Made by a program: the position numbers and the translations under genes. This document shows positions 33,401-41,544 of a DNA stretch of 64,000 nt, piece by piece. Each line of letters opens with the position of its first letter. Position 1 is the first letter of the stretch. The DNA is taken from assembly GCA_948146395.1 (NCBI GenBank), contig OX411544.1:58457642-58521641 (forward strand), given 5' to 3'. The notes below the pieces were generated by a model, which was not told the origin of the DNA, did not search any database, and worked only from the letters and a program-made list of their open reading frames with translations. This stretch comes from Fragum whitleyi. Lineage: Eukaryota > Mollusca > Bivalvia > Cardiida > Cardiidae.

Positions 33401-36400
33401 CCTTAAACTATGGTATATTTCAAAATTTTAGACAGCTAATTTGAGCAAAGACTACCTTACTACAGGAGTGGGGAATCGCAGAGCTTCTCCATTTGTCCCT
33501 GGACAAGTAAAAGCTAATTCCTTACTTGTCAATGATCAAAATAAACTTGTCCAAATAAAAGTAGGTAGATAAATATTGAAAAAAAATACTGTCTTTAATG
33601 AAGAAAACGCTGTAACCCAGCATTTTCTTCATTAAAGACAATGATTTCTTCCCTTTGATACAAACAAAAGGATGACTTTTATCCTAGATCTTTTTAGTTC
33701 TGTATCAAGATTTGCTCTGGTATTTACTTGTCCATGGACGAGTGGCCTAGACCGCAAGTAGAAAAGCTAGTGTTGGACAAGTTGGGCATGGAAATTCCAC
33801 TCCCCTGCCCTAACCTATGTGAAAATATCTTGGCTGGCAAAAGTTAAAGTTTCTCACAAACTGGTAATGAACAATTTTCCCTTATCATGCTGTTCACAGC
33901 ATATTCCAGCTGAACATAAAGCTTAGACAGACAGCATAAACTCAGGTCTTAGTTCAATTCATGCTGTAAAAAATAGCAAAATACTGCATGGGGTATGCAT
34001 TGTATTTCATTTTTCCACGAACTACTTAACCACAAAGCTACAGTTGATATTGTTCTAGTGACCACTTCTATTAAGCAAATAATTTAAGTAAGCAATCATA
34101 AGAAGTCACTTCACTGTTAGAAATACACCCTTAAAAAGAGGCATTCTTAAACAAAAAATTGTTCAGAATTGATTCTTATGTTGTCTGAACCCATTAAAAC
34201 CATCTTAATGAGATGATTTTCATGAGTTCAAACATCAAAGGATTCAGTAAGACTTGTTCGACAATCTCTATATTACTTTCGAAATGATCATTTTGTATCA
34301 AACCACTATTCCCATAAGTAACCACTGTTTGATGGTAGCCTTAGTGGTCACTTAACACAAGTTTCACTGTTATTTGTTAATGAGACACAATCTAAATGGA
34401 ATATGAGCCTATGAGTGACATTTCCAACATATCCACATGTGCAGGAGGTGAAAAAAATAATTACTTGGATTGCTATAATGAATATTACCCCATTACATGA
34501 CAATAAAATTTTAGACTGATCTGAATTTAAAACAGATACAGTCAACAAAATTATTGAATGAAATCTAGAATTATAAAGAAACCATTACCCTGTGTTTTGG
34601 AACTTAACATCATGCACAGCAGTAGAGCTGGGACGAGTGGAAATTCTGTACCTGTGTACCGAAGATCTAATTATCTACAGATGCTTGTATACCTGCCCTG
34701 TGTTCAGGATGTAAAAGCGTTTCACGAGCGCTTTGAGATGATACCCGGCTTTGCACATGCACATACATGCAAAATCAGGTATCATTTGGAAAGGGCTTTG
34801 CTAATGTGTTTATCCTGAATGCAGGACTGATGATTACTATCCATATATTTATTTTTTCAACTAAATACAAAGGCAGATCAAGAAATTCTTTATAGGGGGT
34901 TCGAACATACACATTCCCACATGGTTTTAAAGAGTGATAGTGTTTCAAGTCTGTAAGTAGCATGGACTCTCCAAAACTATCTGATGTATGTCTTTAGGAG
35001 ATCTGGAAATCAACTTCAGAAAAAGTTGAAGACTGATTTAACAGTCTTTAATTCTTTTCAGAATTTGATTTTCAAAGGTACATAGTGATTATACAATAGA
35101 TGGGTAATGGGAAATGATTTAGGACCTGAGTAGAAAACGTTACCCTACCTTATACCCGGATACTCATCAGGGTGTAATGGTAGTACTGGTGTGAGAAATA
35201 CCAGGGAACCATTGTTAGGTGCTCCAGCCGCCGCGATATAACTGAAAGATTGTTGAAAGCAGCCTAAAACCCCATTCAAACCAATCTACTAAGCAGTAAG
35301 CTTTTCCTGTATCATTACACTATTCCTGTAACAACTTTCTACTTTCTAGTCAAGGCACATTGCTCATATGACCCAATATCATGGTATTTATAATTAACAG
35401 AATATACAAATAAATACATTCATTGAATGCCTAGTGAAGACTCTGATCAAAGTGTTCAGACTGAGCCATGTCTTTACCATTCACAAATGATAAGATTGCT
35501 CAAGCTGGTCTGAGTCTTTACTATTTGCTAATGAAATAGTCTGAAATGTTGAGCTAAAGCTGATATAATTGATATTTTCAGTGTGGGCAGAAGAAGACCC
35601 CTCGTCTGTTTTATGTTGTTATGTGGTACTATGAATATTGCTGCAGCTTTTGTACCCCAAGAAACAGGTTTGTAATAGTTTAAATCTTTAAAATATTTTA
35701 GTTTGGTCCATATTCACAGAAGTTACAGACAACAATGCAAAGTTGGTACAATTGATATTTAAACCATCCTATGTGTTAGTAAATATTGTGCAAACAGGAT
35801 AAATTGTATGTTACAAAGGATTCCTTATTTTTTCATATATTTTCTAAAAGAATAAGGTCACAGGAAGCTTAATTCTCAGGGCTTTACAGGAAATAATTGA
35901 GTTGATAATTTTAGACAAGGTTTAATCTCTGGCTAATTTCTCAAGGTTCCTTTTTGTGGGGAATATTTGAAGCCTTACCTAGAAATAAGATACATGTATT
36001 TACAATTTGTAATGAGGTTTAATTTGAGACAAGGTGATCTTAACCCAGTCTAGAAGTGAAATGTTATTAAGCAAGTTTTGGGGAGCTCATAACTTTTCTA
36101 GTCTAGACAAGGTTAATATCAGCTTTTCTCAAATAAAATAAAGTAACATATTATTTTTCTCACATAAACAGCATTTTGTATGTTAATAAGCTCTGGTGGC
36201 AGAAAAACCAAGTAAATTTGCTTTAGGTAATGTTGTGATGATGTCATTTAGAATGTGATCTTATACATAAGACAATGATAAGACTTTTGGAGACACAATC
36301 ATGCTCAATTTTGGTATTTTGATAGGCATTTACTTTTGACAAGGTTAATGCCATTTTACAAGTTCATCACAACTTATCAAGGGATAACGCAAGAACAATT

Positions 36401-39400
36401 GCCTTTATTGTGCATAAGTCTTTCAAAAATGCATCTTGATCGTTTTAAGCTTAAAACTAATCTTGAGCAATTTCAAAATATGTAAGATATAGATAAGTCC
36501 TGTATATTAAGATGTTTCTATAATCTTACTTGGTTTTTTATTTCTTGATAATATTATATTCATATTAATTACAGCTTCAGGGAAAAGCCTTCATCCTCTT
36601 ATCCTAACTTTAGCTATGATTGGTAAATTTGGAATCACTGGATCTTACTCTACAGTGTATTTGATGTCAGCTGAAATCTTTCCTACGGTTGTTAGGTAAG
36701 AGATCAACCAGTCTTTTGATATCTGGACCCAGTTGTGTAAAGGATAATTATTAGTAGAATATAAAAGAGAAGTTAATTTCGTCTTATTTGAATTATCGTT
36801 TCAATTCCTACACCTGTTAGGTATTAAGTGACCTTCATTCAGGATGACAAAATGATGCAAACAGTATTCCAATCATACCCCACTTTGCATGTGCACTTGC
36901 ATGCAAAGCAGGGTATAATTTGAAAACTGTTTGCACCATTTTGTCATCCTGAATGCATGGCAGGTCTTGGATTCAAAATCTAGGCTTGGTTACATAAAAG
37001 ATAACTATTTGTTGAATTTTAAGCAAAAGTTAATTTCAGTCATTCAGATGGTTGTTTCAATATGATAAATGAAACAATAGCCCTGAGTTGTTGGAAAAAA
37101 CTTCCTGTCTATATTTAACCAATGGTTTGGTACCTTTTAAGCTCACCTGAGCACGAAGTGCTCAAGCTGAGCTTTTGTGGTTTGGTGGATGTCCTTTGTC
37201 CGTTGTGTGTTGTCAACAATTACCTTGTATGCTATCTAGAGGCCACTTTTTTTGCCCAAACAACCTGAAATTTGGTCAGAATAATTGTCATGATAAAATT
37301 TTGGACAAGTTTGAAATTAGGTCAAGTGGGGTCAAAAACTAGGTCACTGGGTTAAATCTTAAAAAAACCTTGTATGCACTCTAGAAGTCACATATTTTGC
37401 CCAATCAACCTGAAATTTGGTCAGACTGATTGTACTGATAAAATCTCAGACAAGTTTGAAATTTGGGCAACTGGGGTCCATAACTAGGTCACCGGGTCAA
37501 ATCTTAATAAAACCTTGTATGCACTCTAGAGGTCACAGTTTTTGCCCAATCAACCTGAAATTTGGTCAGAAAGATTGATTTCTAAATTGAATCAACTGGG
37601 TTCAAAAACTAGGCTACAGGCTGAAATCTTTGAAAAACCTTGTATGCAGTCTAGAGGTCAAATTTTTTGCCCAATAAATCTGAAATTTGGTCAGAATGAT
37701 TGTTTTGATAAAATCTCGGACAAGTTCAAAATTGGGTCAACTCGGATAAAAAAAACTAGGTCACAGGGTCAAATGTATTAAAAACCTTGTATGCACTCTA
37801 AAGGTCACATTTTTTGCCCCATCAATCTGAAATTCCGTCAGAATAATTGTCTTGATAAAATCTTGGACAAGTTTGAAATTAGGTCAAGTGGGGTCAAAAA
37901 CTAGGTCACAGGGTTAAATCTTAGAAAAACCGTGTATGCACTCTAGAAGTCACATATTTTGCCCAATCAATATGAAATTTGGTCAGAATGATGATAAATC
38001 TAGGACGAGTTTGAAATTGGGTCAACTGGGGTCAAAAACTAGGTCACAGGGGTAAATCTTAGAAAAAACTTGTATGCCCTTTGGAGGTCACATTTTATGC
38101 CCAATCAACCTGAAATTTGGTCATAATGATTATCCTGATAAAATCTCAGGTGAGTTTGAAATAAGGTCAAGGGTGGTCAAAAACTAGGTAATGGGGTCAA
38201 ATCTTTGAATTTTTTTTATGCACTCTAGAGGTCACATTTTTGGACTGATACATCTGAAATTTGATCAGAATGATTACCTTGATAAAATCTCAGTCGAGTA
38301 CCAAATTGGGTTAATTGGGGTCAAAAACTAGGTCACGGGATCATATGTTAGAAAAATCTTGAATGTACTCTGATGATCACATTTTCGCCTGATCAACCTG
38401 AAATTTAGTCAAAATGAATTATTAAATCACAGGCGAGTTTGAAATTAGGTCAAGTGGGGTCAAAAACAAGGTCACGGGTTCAAATCTTAGAAAAACCTTG
38501 TATTTGCTGTGGAAGTCAGATTTTCTGCCTTAAAACCTTTAAATGAATTTTGGACAGTTCCCTCTTGTATATAACTATGGCTAACCATCTAAAAGCTTTA
38601 CTTCCACTGTTAAAGATGACCATAAAAATCAGGGATTGAAGAACTCATTTAACAAAGCCTAAGGGAGTGTGAAGGAAGCCACACAAGGCAAAAAATTGAG
38701 TTTGGAAATTTTGAAACTTGCAGACAGATATAAAACCTTGTTATGCTTTGAAAAAATAAAAAGATAATAAAAACATAAAAGAAAGTGTGATTCGGCATCC
38801 AGAATCTGCATTGGGTAAATCAAATTTATTTTTGAAATTGACAGACTCTTTTAGTTCAATTAGGCACAAAGTGCTTAGGGGGATCATTTAGGATCTTAGT
38901 CTGATGTGCGTCATCCTTCGTGCGTCATCTGTCGTGCATTGTGCATTGTTTGTCGACCGTGGCCAACAATCTTAAAAACTTCTTCTTCTCCTGAACCACT
39001 AAGCCGTATTCAATACAACTTTACCAGAATGTTCCTTGGGTGAGCCTTTTCAAAAGTTGTTCCCAATTTTTTATTGGCCCATAAAAATGGGCATGGCAGC
39101 GCATGGCATTTTTCACTTTGAAATCTTTGAACTACATCTCTTCCTGAACCACAAGGACAATTTCAATGAAACTTTACCAGAATGTTCCTTGGATAACCCT
39201 TTTCAAAAATTGTTCGCGAAATTTTGATCGGCCCAAAAATATGGGCTTTGTAAGGCGGGGCTTATTTTGAGCCGGAAATCTTTGAAAGACATCTCCTGAA
39301 CCATGCGTCGGACTGTCAATCTAGAGGTCCAGGGTTTGATCCCCGACGGCGGCACTCATTCTTTTTGACTACTTGTCTCTCACCAATGTGTTTATAATCG

Positions 39401-40651
39401 TAGACCTATGTGAGATAGGAGCTGGAGGCTAGGAAAGGATGTGGTGGTTATACTGGTGAGAGAAATACCAGGAAACCATTTTTAGGTGCTCCAGCTGCTG
39501 CTATATAACTGAAATAATGTTGAGAGCGGCGTTAAACTCCATTCAATCAATCAATCATTCTCCTGAACTATCGACCGATTTCAATGAAACTTTTACAGAA
39601 TGTTCTTTGGCTGACACTTTTTAAAAATTGTTCACTAAATTTTTATTGTATAGTATGGGCGTAGCAGGGCAGGGCTTATTTTGAGTCTCCTTAGAAATGA
39701 ATGGTTGGGCAGGGTCTATTTTCACCTTTAAATTGTTTTTATAACAATTCCTTTTCACAAATAAGGCAAATGTGAATGAAACTTTGCCTGAAAGCTACTT
39801 GCATGAGATCCACTGGACCATTAAAGTTCTGGTGAGTGGTTTAGGGCCATTCTGGCCCTCTTTTTCTTAAATCATAAGACTTGCTTAAAACATCAGATTT
39901 ATAATTTGTGTTCAATTAGTGAATGCAGTATTTCTTATGACCACACTTTTGAATCTCATCTATATATTTCAGAAATCAGGCTGTAGGTCTGTCATCATTC
40001 TGTGAGAACACAGGCAGTATTGCTGCTCCATTTATAGTTTATGGTGTAAGTTACTTTTGATTACAACTAAACAGATTCTTTTAGTCTTCAGTAATAATAT
40101 TGCAGAAAGAAACTCTATTTTTTAGAATAGAATTTACTTTACTTATTAGCTGATTTAAGATTTCATTTTAAAGATATTATCAATTTTTCACACATTTCAA
40201 TTAGCTTGATTCAAATTTTCCCAATGTAAGTACATGTAGTAGAAAGCAGCCGATGTAGGCTAAGATCAGACATAAACTCTGTGCAGGCCATATTGAGCCA
40301 AAACTGTTTGCAAAAGGTAATAGCAGGAACATATCATTTTGCTGTTAAAAGAAAAGGGTAAAAAACATATTTTTTAGAAAAGAAAAATAACCTTGAATCT
40401 CATTAATTGTGAGATGTGTCATGTCATGTCCTTGTATCTCTTTTCATTTTCAGGCCAAAAACCTTGCTCAGATGCCTCTGGTGCTATTTGGTGTATTGAC
40501 TATTATTGGTGGTATTCTGGCTTTATTTTTACCAGAGACCCACAAACATGCCCTCCCTGAGACCATAGAGGAGGTAGAGGGAAGGAAAACAAACAATAAC
40601 AGACCCAGGGACCAGTACATACCCTCAGTTTCCGAAGGAGAGCGGTTGTGA
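21338..40651 (+). CDS. SLC22-family (organic cation/carnitine-like) transporter, 11 coding exons
   Basis: A major-facilitator membrane transporter predicted to move organic ions or zwitterions across the plasma membrane. Coding exons: 21338-21461, 24979-25148, 26331-26561, 26892-27088, 29000-29142, 32010-32208, 33173-33307, 35582-35667, 36575-36695, 39973-40045, 40454-40651. They sum to 1677 nt (558 codons plus stop). All introns are GT-AG and phases run 1,0,0,2,1,2,2,1,2,0 without conflict. Family marks: an N-terminal helix, an extracellular loop with Cys and N-glycosylation sequons, FDLVCERDY, SDRFGRKW after helix 2, LPESIPW before the cytosolic loop, VGRRRP, AEIFPTVVRN, and LPETHKHALPETIEE at the C end. 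The first extracellular loop is about 57 residues, shorter than in vertebrate OCTN/OCT proteins. Substrate is not deducible. An acceptor-like TGACCTTTCAG at 21307-21317 suggests an upstream noncoding exon. Confidence 0.93.
21538..21752 (+). mobile_element. SINE family C, full-length copy with 10-bp TSD
   Basis: Inserted in intron 1 of the transporter. The tRNA-like head is GTCCGTGGTCTAGAGGTAGAGCG ... B box GAGTTCGATTCCC. The body GATCTTGGTTCTTTC leads to a tail with CAATCGATGTAAAATAAATAG. The direct repeat ACCGTTAGGT flanks it at 21528-21537 and 21753-21762. Copy 2 lies 0.5 kb downstream. Confidence 0.88.
22075..22315. mobile_element. piggyBac-like MITE A, copy 2
   Basis: 241 bp with ends CCCTTGTCATGCTGA and TCAGCATGACAAGGG, exact inverted repeats, flanked by TTAA on both sides (22071-22074, 22316-22319). 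It sits in the tRNA-like head of SINE C copy 2. Removing it and one TTAA restores a head alignable to the intact SINE at 21538. This is direct evidence of a TTAA-targeting insertion. Confidence 0.88.
22392..22527. mobile_element. 140-bp foldback MITE, copy 2 (inside SINE C)
   Basis: Arms GCCCTGCATTCAGGATGCCA / TGATCCTGAACACAGAGC and ACGGTGCAAACAGTTTTCC / TTGTTTGCACTGTTTTGTG pair around a CTTTGCAAGTGTAC centre. It interrupts the SINE C body between GAGAACT and GGTTCATG. The opposing 83-aa and 101-aa ORFs here are products of the palindrome. Confidence 0.82.
22779..23432. repeat. GGAGCATATCTCC-type element with three tandem units
   Basis: The head contains CCCCTGCCGTTTTCGGCCAGGGG (hairpin) and TCCGTCATTCCGTCAGTCC. 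Three units of about 165-170 bp follow, each with CCGGAGCATATCTCC, TATCAACTTGAAACTTTATG, GAAGTGCAGTGC and TTTGGAGTTATTGCCC. The tail is CGGTGGGGGATGACCATGTCC. Related copies are at 29890-30383 and at 57341/59838. It lies in intron 1. Confidence 0.75.
23435..23475. mobile_element. piggyBac-like MITE A, truncated 5' end
   Basis: TTAA (23431-23434) is followed by CCCTAGTCATACTGAAGGAAAACCTTGGC, alignable only to the first 35-40 bp of copy 2. No matching right end recognised downstream. Confidence 0.55.
23698..23918. mobile_element. piggyBac-like MITE B, copy 1 (221 bp)
   Basis: Flanked by TTAA on both sides (23694-23697, 23919-23922). The ends CCTTTTGCTGTTT and AAACAGGAAAGGG are imperfect inverted repeats. 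A central hairpin GAAATTGCTTCTGACAAGCAATTC is present. Copy 2 at 31751-31971 has the same length and over most positions the same sequence. Confidence 0.85.
24340..24409. repeat. GAAATTGCT/AGCAATTT hairpin
   Basis: AAAACATTGAGAAAACAGG...GAAATTGCTA pairs with TCAAGCAATTTATCCCCTTTTCTCAATGTTTTC. Same hairpin family as 21140-21200. It lies between decayed exon-2 copies. Confidence 0.7.
24821..24915 (+). CDS. Possible alternative exon 2 (short form)
   Basis: Acceptor TGTCTTTCAG ends at 24820. The frame from exon 1 is open for 31 codons plus two bases (KDPGHQCDKALVDGDKSF...) to a strong donor GTGAGT at 24916. The end is phase 0 and therefore compatible with exon 3. It keeps two Cys of the extracellular loop but lacks the final segment ending DKTILTE that precedes FDLVC in the main form, and its NKS sequon is DKS. 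Could be a functional mutually exclusive exon or a decoy; RNA evidence is needed. Confidence 0.35.
24979..25148 (+). CDS. Transporter coding exon 2 (extracellular loop)
   Basis: Acceptor TCTTTCAG ends at 24978 and donor GTATGT starts at 25149. Encodes residues 42-98, with Cys in GHQC, DGQC and DTC and two N-glycosylation sequons (NKS, NFT), ending DKTILTE, which joins FDLVC as in other SLC22 proteins (compare the T-E-W-N-L-V-C style of OCTN2). It is the only array member with a full-length frame and a donor at the family position. Confidence 0.9.
25446..25550. repeat. Foldback repeat, CTGACTAGGGTC variant
   Basis: GTTTCGACCCTAGTCAGTCT pairs with CAGTCTGACTAGGGTCGATA. A larger relative of the 478-560 hairpin with GCGTGACAGGTCACATT downstream in both. 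In intron 2. Confidence 0.7.
25775..25938. mobile_element. 164-bp MITE with 27-bp inverted repeats
   Basis: The left end TTAAGGTAGTGGGCCTGTAA and right end TTACAGGTCCACTACCTTAA are near-perfect inverted repeats. The left 15 bp are tandemly repeated (25759 and 25775). A second hairpin CCTAATGATTTCATTAGG is in the middle. In intron 2 of the transporter. Confidence 0.82.
26331..26561 (+). CDS. Transporter coding exon 3 (helices 2-3)
   Basis: Acceptor TATTTTTCAG ends at 26330, donor GTATGT starts at 26562; 77 codons, phase 0 at both ends. Starts FDLVCERDYMVDLSST; contains GSAIGAVIITPFSDRFGRKW (the MFS signature between helices 2 and 3) and ends RFFVGFLNM. Confidence 0.95.
26892..27088 (+). CDS. 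Transporter coding exon 4 (helices 4-6)
   Basis: Acceptor CTTATTTTCAG ends at 26891, donor GTATGT starts at 27089, ends phase 2. Contains the conserved E and R of TEIFPSDIRTPP, then two hydrophobic segments and LVRDWKHLEL, equivalent to the FIRDWR region of OCTN proteins. Confidence 0.95.
27465..28830. repeat. Copy of the 1708-type repeat interrupted by an AGCTCGGCTG-type element
   Basis: The head at 27465-27600 has GTGCGAAGCATGAGGG and GGTCTCTGCAAATGTTAATG; the tail at 28755-28830 has ACGAATGCCTATAACAACCC. The inserted element, about 27806-28655, begins TTAGCTGGGCTACTTTTGG and carries ACTTTTGAATGGTAAG units and a single GAAGGCATTCAC unit. In intron 4. Confidence 0.6.
29000..29142 (+). CDS. 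Transporter coding exon 5 (ESP motif, cytosolic loop)
   Basis: Acceptor GTATTTCAG ends at 28999, donor GTAAGT at 29143, phase 2 in and phase 1 out. Begins at W-TLPESIPWMVSKRH, the SLC22 signature after helix 6, followed by a basic cytosolic segment (KQLNKTIKSAAKINNIALP). Confidence 0.93.
29297..30411. repeat. TATGCTCCCCAAA-ended element containing GGAGCATATCTCC units
   Basis: Outer inverted repeats TATGCTCCCCAAA (29297-29309) and TTTGGGGAGCATA (30399-30411). After a TCTGTCTGTCTGTC patch the first 550 bp holds two near-repeats (AGTAGCAAATCAGATGCCCTT, 29580 and 29754). From about 29890 three GGAGCATATCTCC units and the GGTGGGGGATGTCTATGTCC tail follow, so one element may be nested in the other. 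The ORFs on both strands near 29125-29411 are low-complexity readings. Confidence 0.65.
30799..31246. mobile_element. 439-bp-type inverted-repeat element, copy 2 (inverted)
   Basis: Reverse-complement relative of 8938-9376: TGCATTTGGAATATCGCTCTG at the left and GGCTGAGTGATGTTCAGAATG at the right, with the central hairpin AATCTTAATTTTTGAGAATG / CATTCTCAAAAATTAAGATT. In intron 5. Confidence 0.75.
31252..31310. repeat. Hairpin with ATTGTAAGT/ACTTACAAT arms
   Basis: GTGCAAACTATTGTAAGT pairs with ACTTACAATAGTTTAGTGC around ACCTATGGG. A diverged relative is at 33318-33385 and a half copy near 27195-27215. Confidence 0.7.
31751..31971. mobile_element. piggyBac-like MITE B, copy 2 (221 bp)
   Basis: TTAA flanks (31747-31750, 31972-31975); starts CCCTTTGCTGTTTAATCCC and ends AAACAGGAAAGTG. 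Same 221-bp length and central GAAATTGCTTCTGACAAGCAATTTC hairpin as copy 1. It ends only 38 bp before the exon 6 acceptor. Confidence 0.88.
32010..32208 (+). CDS. Transporter coding exon 6 (cytosolic loop to helix 7)
   Basis: Acceptor TCCCTGACAG ends at 32009, donor GTAAGA at 32209. The first 45 residues are polar and Ser/Thr/Asn-rich (central cytosolic loop), then VLDLFKTPLIRRYTLIMFYLW begins helix 7. The polar loop is variable in the family, so its exact content is less certain than its frame. Confidence 0.88.
32886..33010. repeat. Foldback repeat, CTGACCAGAGTC family
   Basis: GCAAAGACTCTGACCAGCCTGTGCA pairs with TGCACAGTCTGACCAGAGTCTTCA around TC. The best-preserved hairpin of the family, in intron 6. 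Confidence 0.75.
33173..33307 (+). CDS. Transporter coding exon 7 (helices 7-8)
   Basis: Acceptor CTTCCTTTTGCAG ends at 33172, donor GTAAAT at 33308. Contains VNSLGYFGTMFSTPTLNGN and NIFVNLAISGAVEIPA, matching the GYFG...TP.L.G..FVN...SA.VE.PA pattern of SLC22 proteins. Confidence 0.95.
33463..33807. mobile_element. 345-bp MITE with CAGGAGTGG-type ends
   Basis: Ends CAGGAGTGGGGAAT and TTCCACTCCCCTG are inverted repeats, extended by GGACAAGTAAAAGC / GTTGGACAAGTTG-like subterminal matches. A central hairpin GTCTTTAATGAAGAAAACGCTG / CAGCATTTTCTTCATTAAAGAC spans 33591-33639. CAGG-type ends suggest hAT, but no clean 8-bp duplication is seen. In intron 7. Confidence 0.65.
34039..34371. mobile_element. 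TA-type MITE with GCGACCAC-like arms, copy 2 (inverted)
   Basis: Left end TACAGTTGATATTGTTCTAGTGACCAC and right end TAGTGGTCACTTAACACAAGTTTCACTG pair as inverted repeats and correspond to the ends of 54827-55173 in opposite orientation. In intron 7. Confidence 0.68.
34698..34829. mobile_element. 140-bp foldback MITE, copy 3
   Basis: CCCTGTGTTCAGGATGTAAA pairs with TTATCCTGAATGCAGGAC; centre GGCTTTGCACATGCACATACATGC. The GGTGCAAACAG part is altered to GAGCGCTTTGAG in this copy. The 86-aa ORF across it is chance. In intron 7. Confidence 0.75.
35165..35410 (+). mobile_element. SINE family A 3' fragment joined to a SINE-B-like tail
   Basis: 35165-35283 has GAGAAATACCAGGGAACCAT, GGTGCTCCAGCCGCCGCGAT and CCCATTCAAACCAAT. 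35286-35410 resembles the SINE B 3' part (TATCATTACACTATTCCTGTAACAAC, TGCTCATATGAC). Both lack tRNA-like heads. In intron 7. Confidence 0.6.
35582..35667 (+). CDS. Transporter coding exon 8 (GRRRP motif)
   Basis: Acceptor GATATTTTCAG ends at 35581, donor GTTTGT at 35668. Encodes SVGRRRPLVCFMLLCGTMN, the second MFS loop signature between helices 8 and 9. Confidence 0.93.
36575..36695 (+). CDS. Transporter coding exon 9 (helix 10)
   Basis: Acceptor TATTAATTACAG ends at 36574, donor GTAAGA at 36696. Contains LAMIGKFGITGSYSTVYLMS and AEIFPTVVR, closely matching the GKFG....YVYTAELYPTVVRN region of the family. Confidence 0.95.
36831..36962. mobile_element. 140-bp foldback MITE, copy 4 (best palindrome)
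   Basis: Nearly perfect arms: TTCATTCAGGATGACAAAAT / ATTTTGTCATCCTGAATG, GATGCAAACAGTATTCCAAT / AAACTGTTTGCACC, and ATACCCCACTTTGCATGTGC / ACTTGCATGCAAAGCAGGGTAT. In intron 9. Confidence 0.88.
37139..38568. repeat. AGCTCACCTGAGC-type element with about nine 145-bp tandem units
   Basis: The head AAGCTCACCTGAGCACGAAGTGCTCAAGCTGAGC carries a TGAGCACGAAGTGCTCA hairpin. Units recur from 37218 to about 38520, each with CCTTGTATGCACTCTAGAGG, CTGAAATTTGGTCAGAATGA, TGATAAAATCTC and GGTCAAAAACTAGGTCAC. The end TCCCTCTTGT at 38559-38568 matches the ends of the copies at 52306 and 53491. In intron 9. Confidence 0.8.
38850..39862. repeat. GGCACAAAGTGC-headed element, split by a SINE
   Basis: The head AGTTCAATTAGGCACAAAGTGCTTAGG and the end GGGCCATTCTGGCCCTCTTT share the hairpin-plus-CCCTCTT end of the AGCTCACCT elements. 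Internal units contain CTTTACCAGAATGTTCCTTGG (39020, 39170) and TTTTACAGAATGTTCTTTGG (39590). The SINE at 39304-39558 interrupts it. In intron 9. Confidence 0.68.
39304..39558 (+). mobile_element. SINE family A, 5'-truncated copy with TSD
   Basis: Begins within the tRNA-like head (GCGTCGGACTGTCAATCTAG, B box GGGTTTGATCCCC) and runs to CAATCAATCAATCA. The direct repeat TCTCCTGAAC flanks it (39292-39301, 39559-39568). Confidence 0.85.
39973..40045 (+). CDS. Transporter coding exon 10 (helix 11)
   Basis: Acceptor TATATTTCAG ends at 39972, donor GTAAGT at 40046. Encodes RNQAVGLSSFCENTGSIAAP and FIVYG, equivalent to the RNMGVGVSS...GSI..PY region. Confidence 0.94.
40454..40651 (+). CDS. Transporter coding exon 11 (helix 12 and tail, stop)
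   Basis: Acceptor TTCATTTTCAG ends at 40453. Contains LPLVLFGVLTIIGG-type helix 12 (MPLVLFGVLTIIGGILALF), LPETHKHALPETIEEVEG and a polar tail ending at TGA 40649-40651. A weak AATAAA-like ATTAAA occurs at 40744, a possible poly(A) signal but unproven. Confidence 0.94.
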   Translation, partial: AKNLAQMPLVLFGVLTIIGGILALFLPETHKHALPETIEEVEGRKTNNNRPRDQYIPSVSEGERL

Positions 40652-41182
40652 AAAATATTGCATTTTTGTGTAAGGCTAAAGTAAAATCTCATATCCTTAA
40701 CTGCTTAAGAAAATTAGCTAGAGCAAATATTGTAGGAAAGGAGGGATTAAAATCATAAAACTTCTATGGTACACAAAAGAAAATTGTCTCATATCAATTC
40801 AGAATTATAGACCTATTCTAGCATAAGCTTAAAAAACCATCAAATATAATATCTGAACAACATTATCATATTATTTCATAAGCTTTATGTAATGATCAAG
40901 CAAAAGTCAAACAAATACTCCAACATCATATTGTTTTCAATAACCATGAAATCACCTGCAATTTGCTGAAAGTGTGTACTTTTTTGCAAAGTTTTCAAAC
41001 TGACAGATTTTCCTATTCCAATGATTCTAGAAGTTGTATCACAACCAGTCAATGCATGTAGAAATGGTAGTAGTTTGCAGACTTTTCTTGAAAAAACTGA
41101 TTGCGTCTTTTGTATGTCCCATATTTTCAGTAATTTGCCTTGTTATTTAAGTTTCCTGAACGAAAAAAAAAAATTTAGATCA
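40652..41182. other. Transporter 3' flank
   Basis: AT-rich 3' UTR or intergenic sequence. No ORF with a domain. Poly(A) position cannot be fixed from sequence alone. Confidence 0.4.
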
Positions 41183-41425
41183 AGGGCCTGTTTTACTAAA
41201 CATCTTTCGAAAAAAATGATAGTAAGTCAAATTCATAAATGCTACCTGGTGTTTTCATCCATTGTTAGATTCTGACTTGTAATATCTCATTGGAATCGTC
41301 TTCAAAAGACGATTCTAATGAGATAATGCATGGCAGAATTCCATTTTTAGTAACCACTGTAGAAGCATCTTTAATTTTTGACTTACACAAAAAATGATCG
41401 TAAGATGTTCAGTAAAACGGGCCCC
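41183..41425. mobile_element. MITE with GGGCC(T/C)GTTTTACT inverted repeats
   Basis: The left terminus GGGCCTGTTTTACTAAACAT and the reverse complement of the right terminus, GGGCCCGTTTTACTGAACAT, match over about 26 bp. A central hairpin ATTGGAATCGTCTT / AAGACGATTCTAAT is present. About 243 bp, no ORF. Confidence 0.78.
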
Positions 41426-41544
41426 AGGTTTCTGGCTTATGGTAACACAACAGTGCAAGAAGATCAGTATCTCCACCTATGACTACAGTTTCATATGTCC
41501 TTGCTTACTCAACAGCACTTTCTACAATTAAACAATCTGCATAA

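Noticed and set aside
40454..40692. 74-aa minus ORF opposite the last transporter exon
   Set aside because: Shadow of the well-supported + strand exon.
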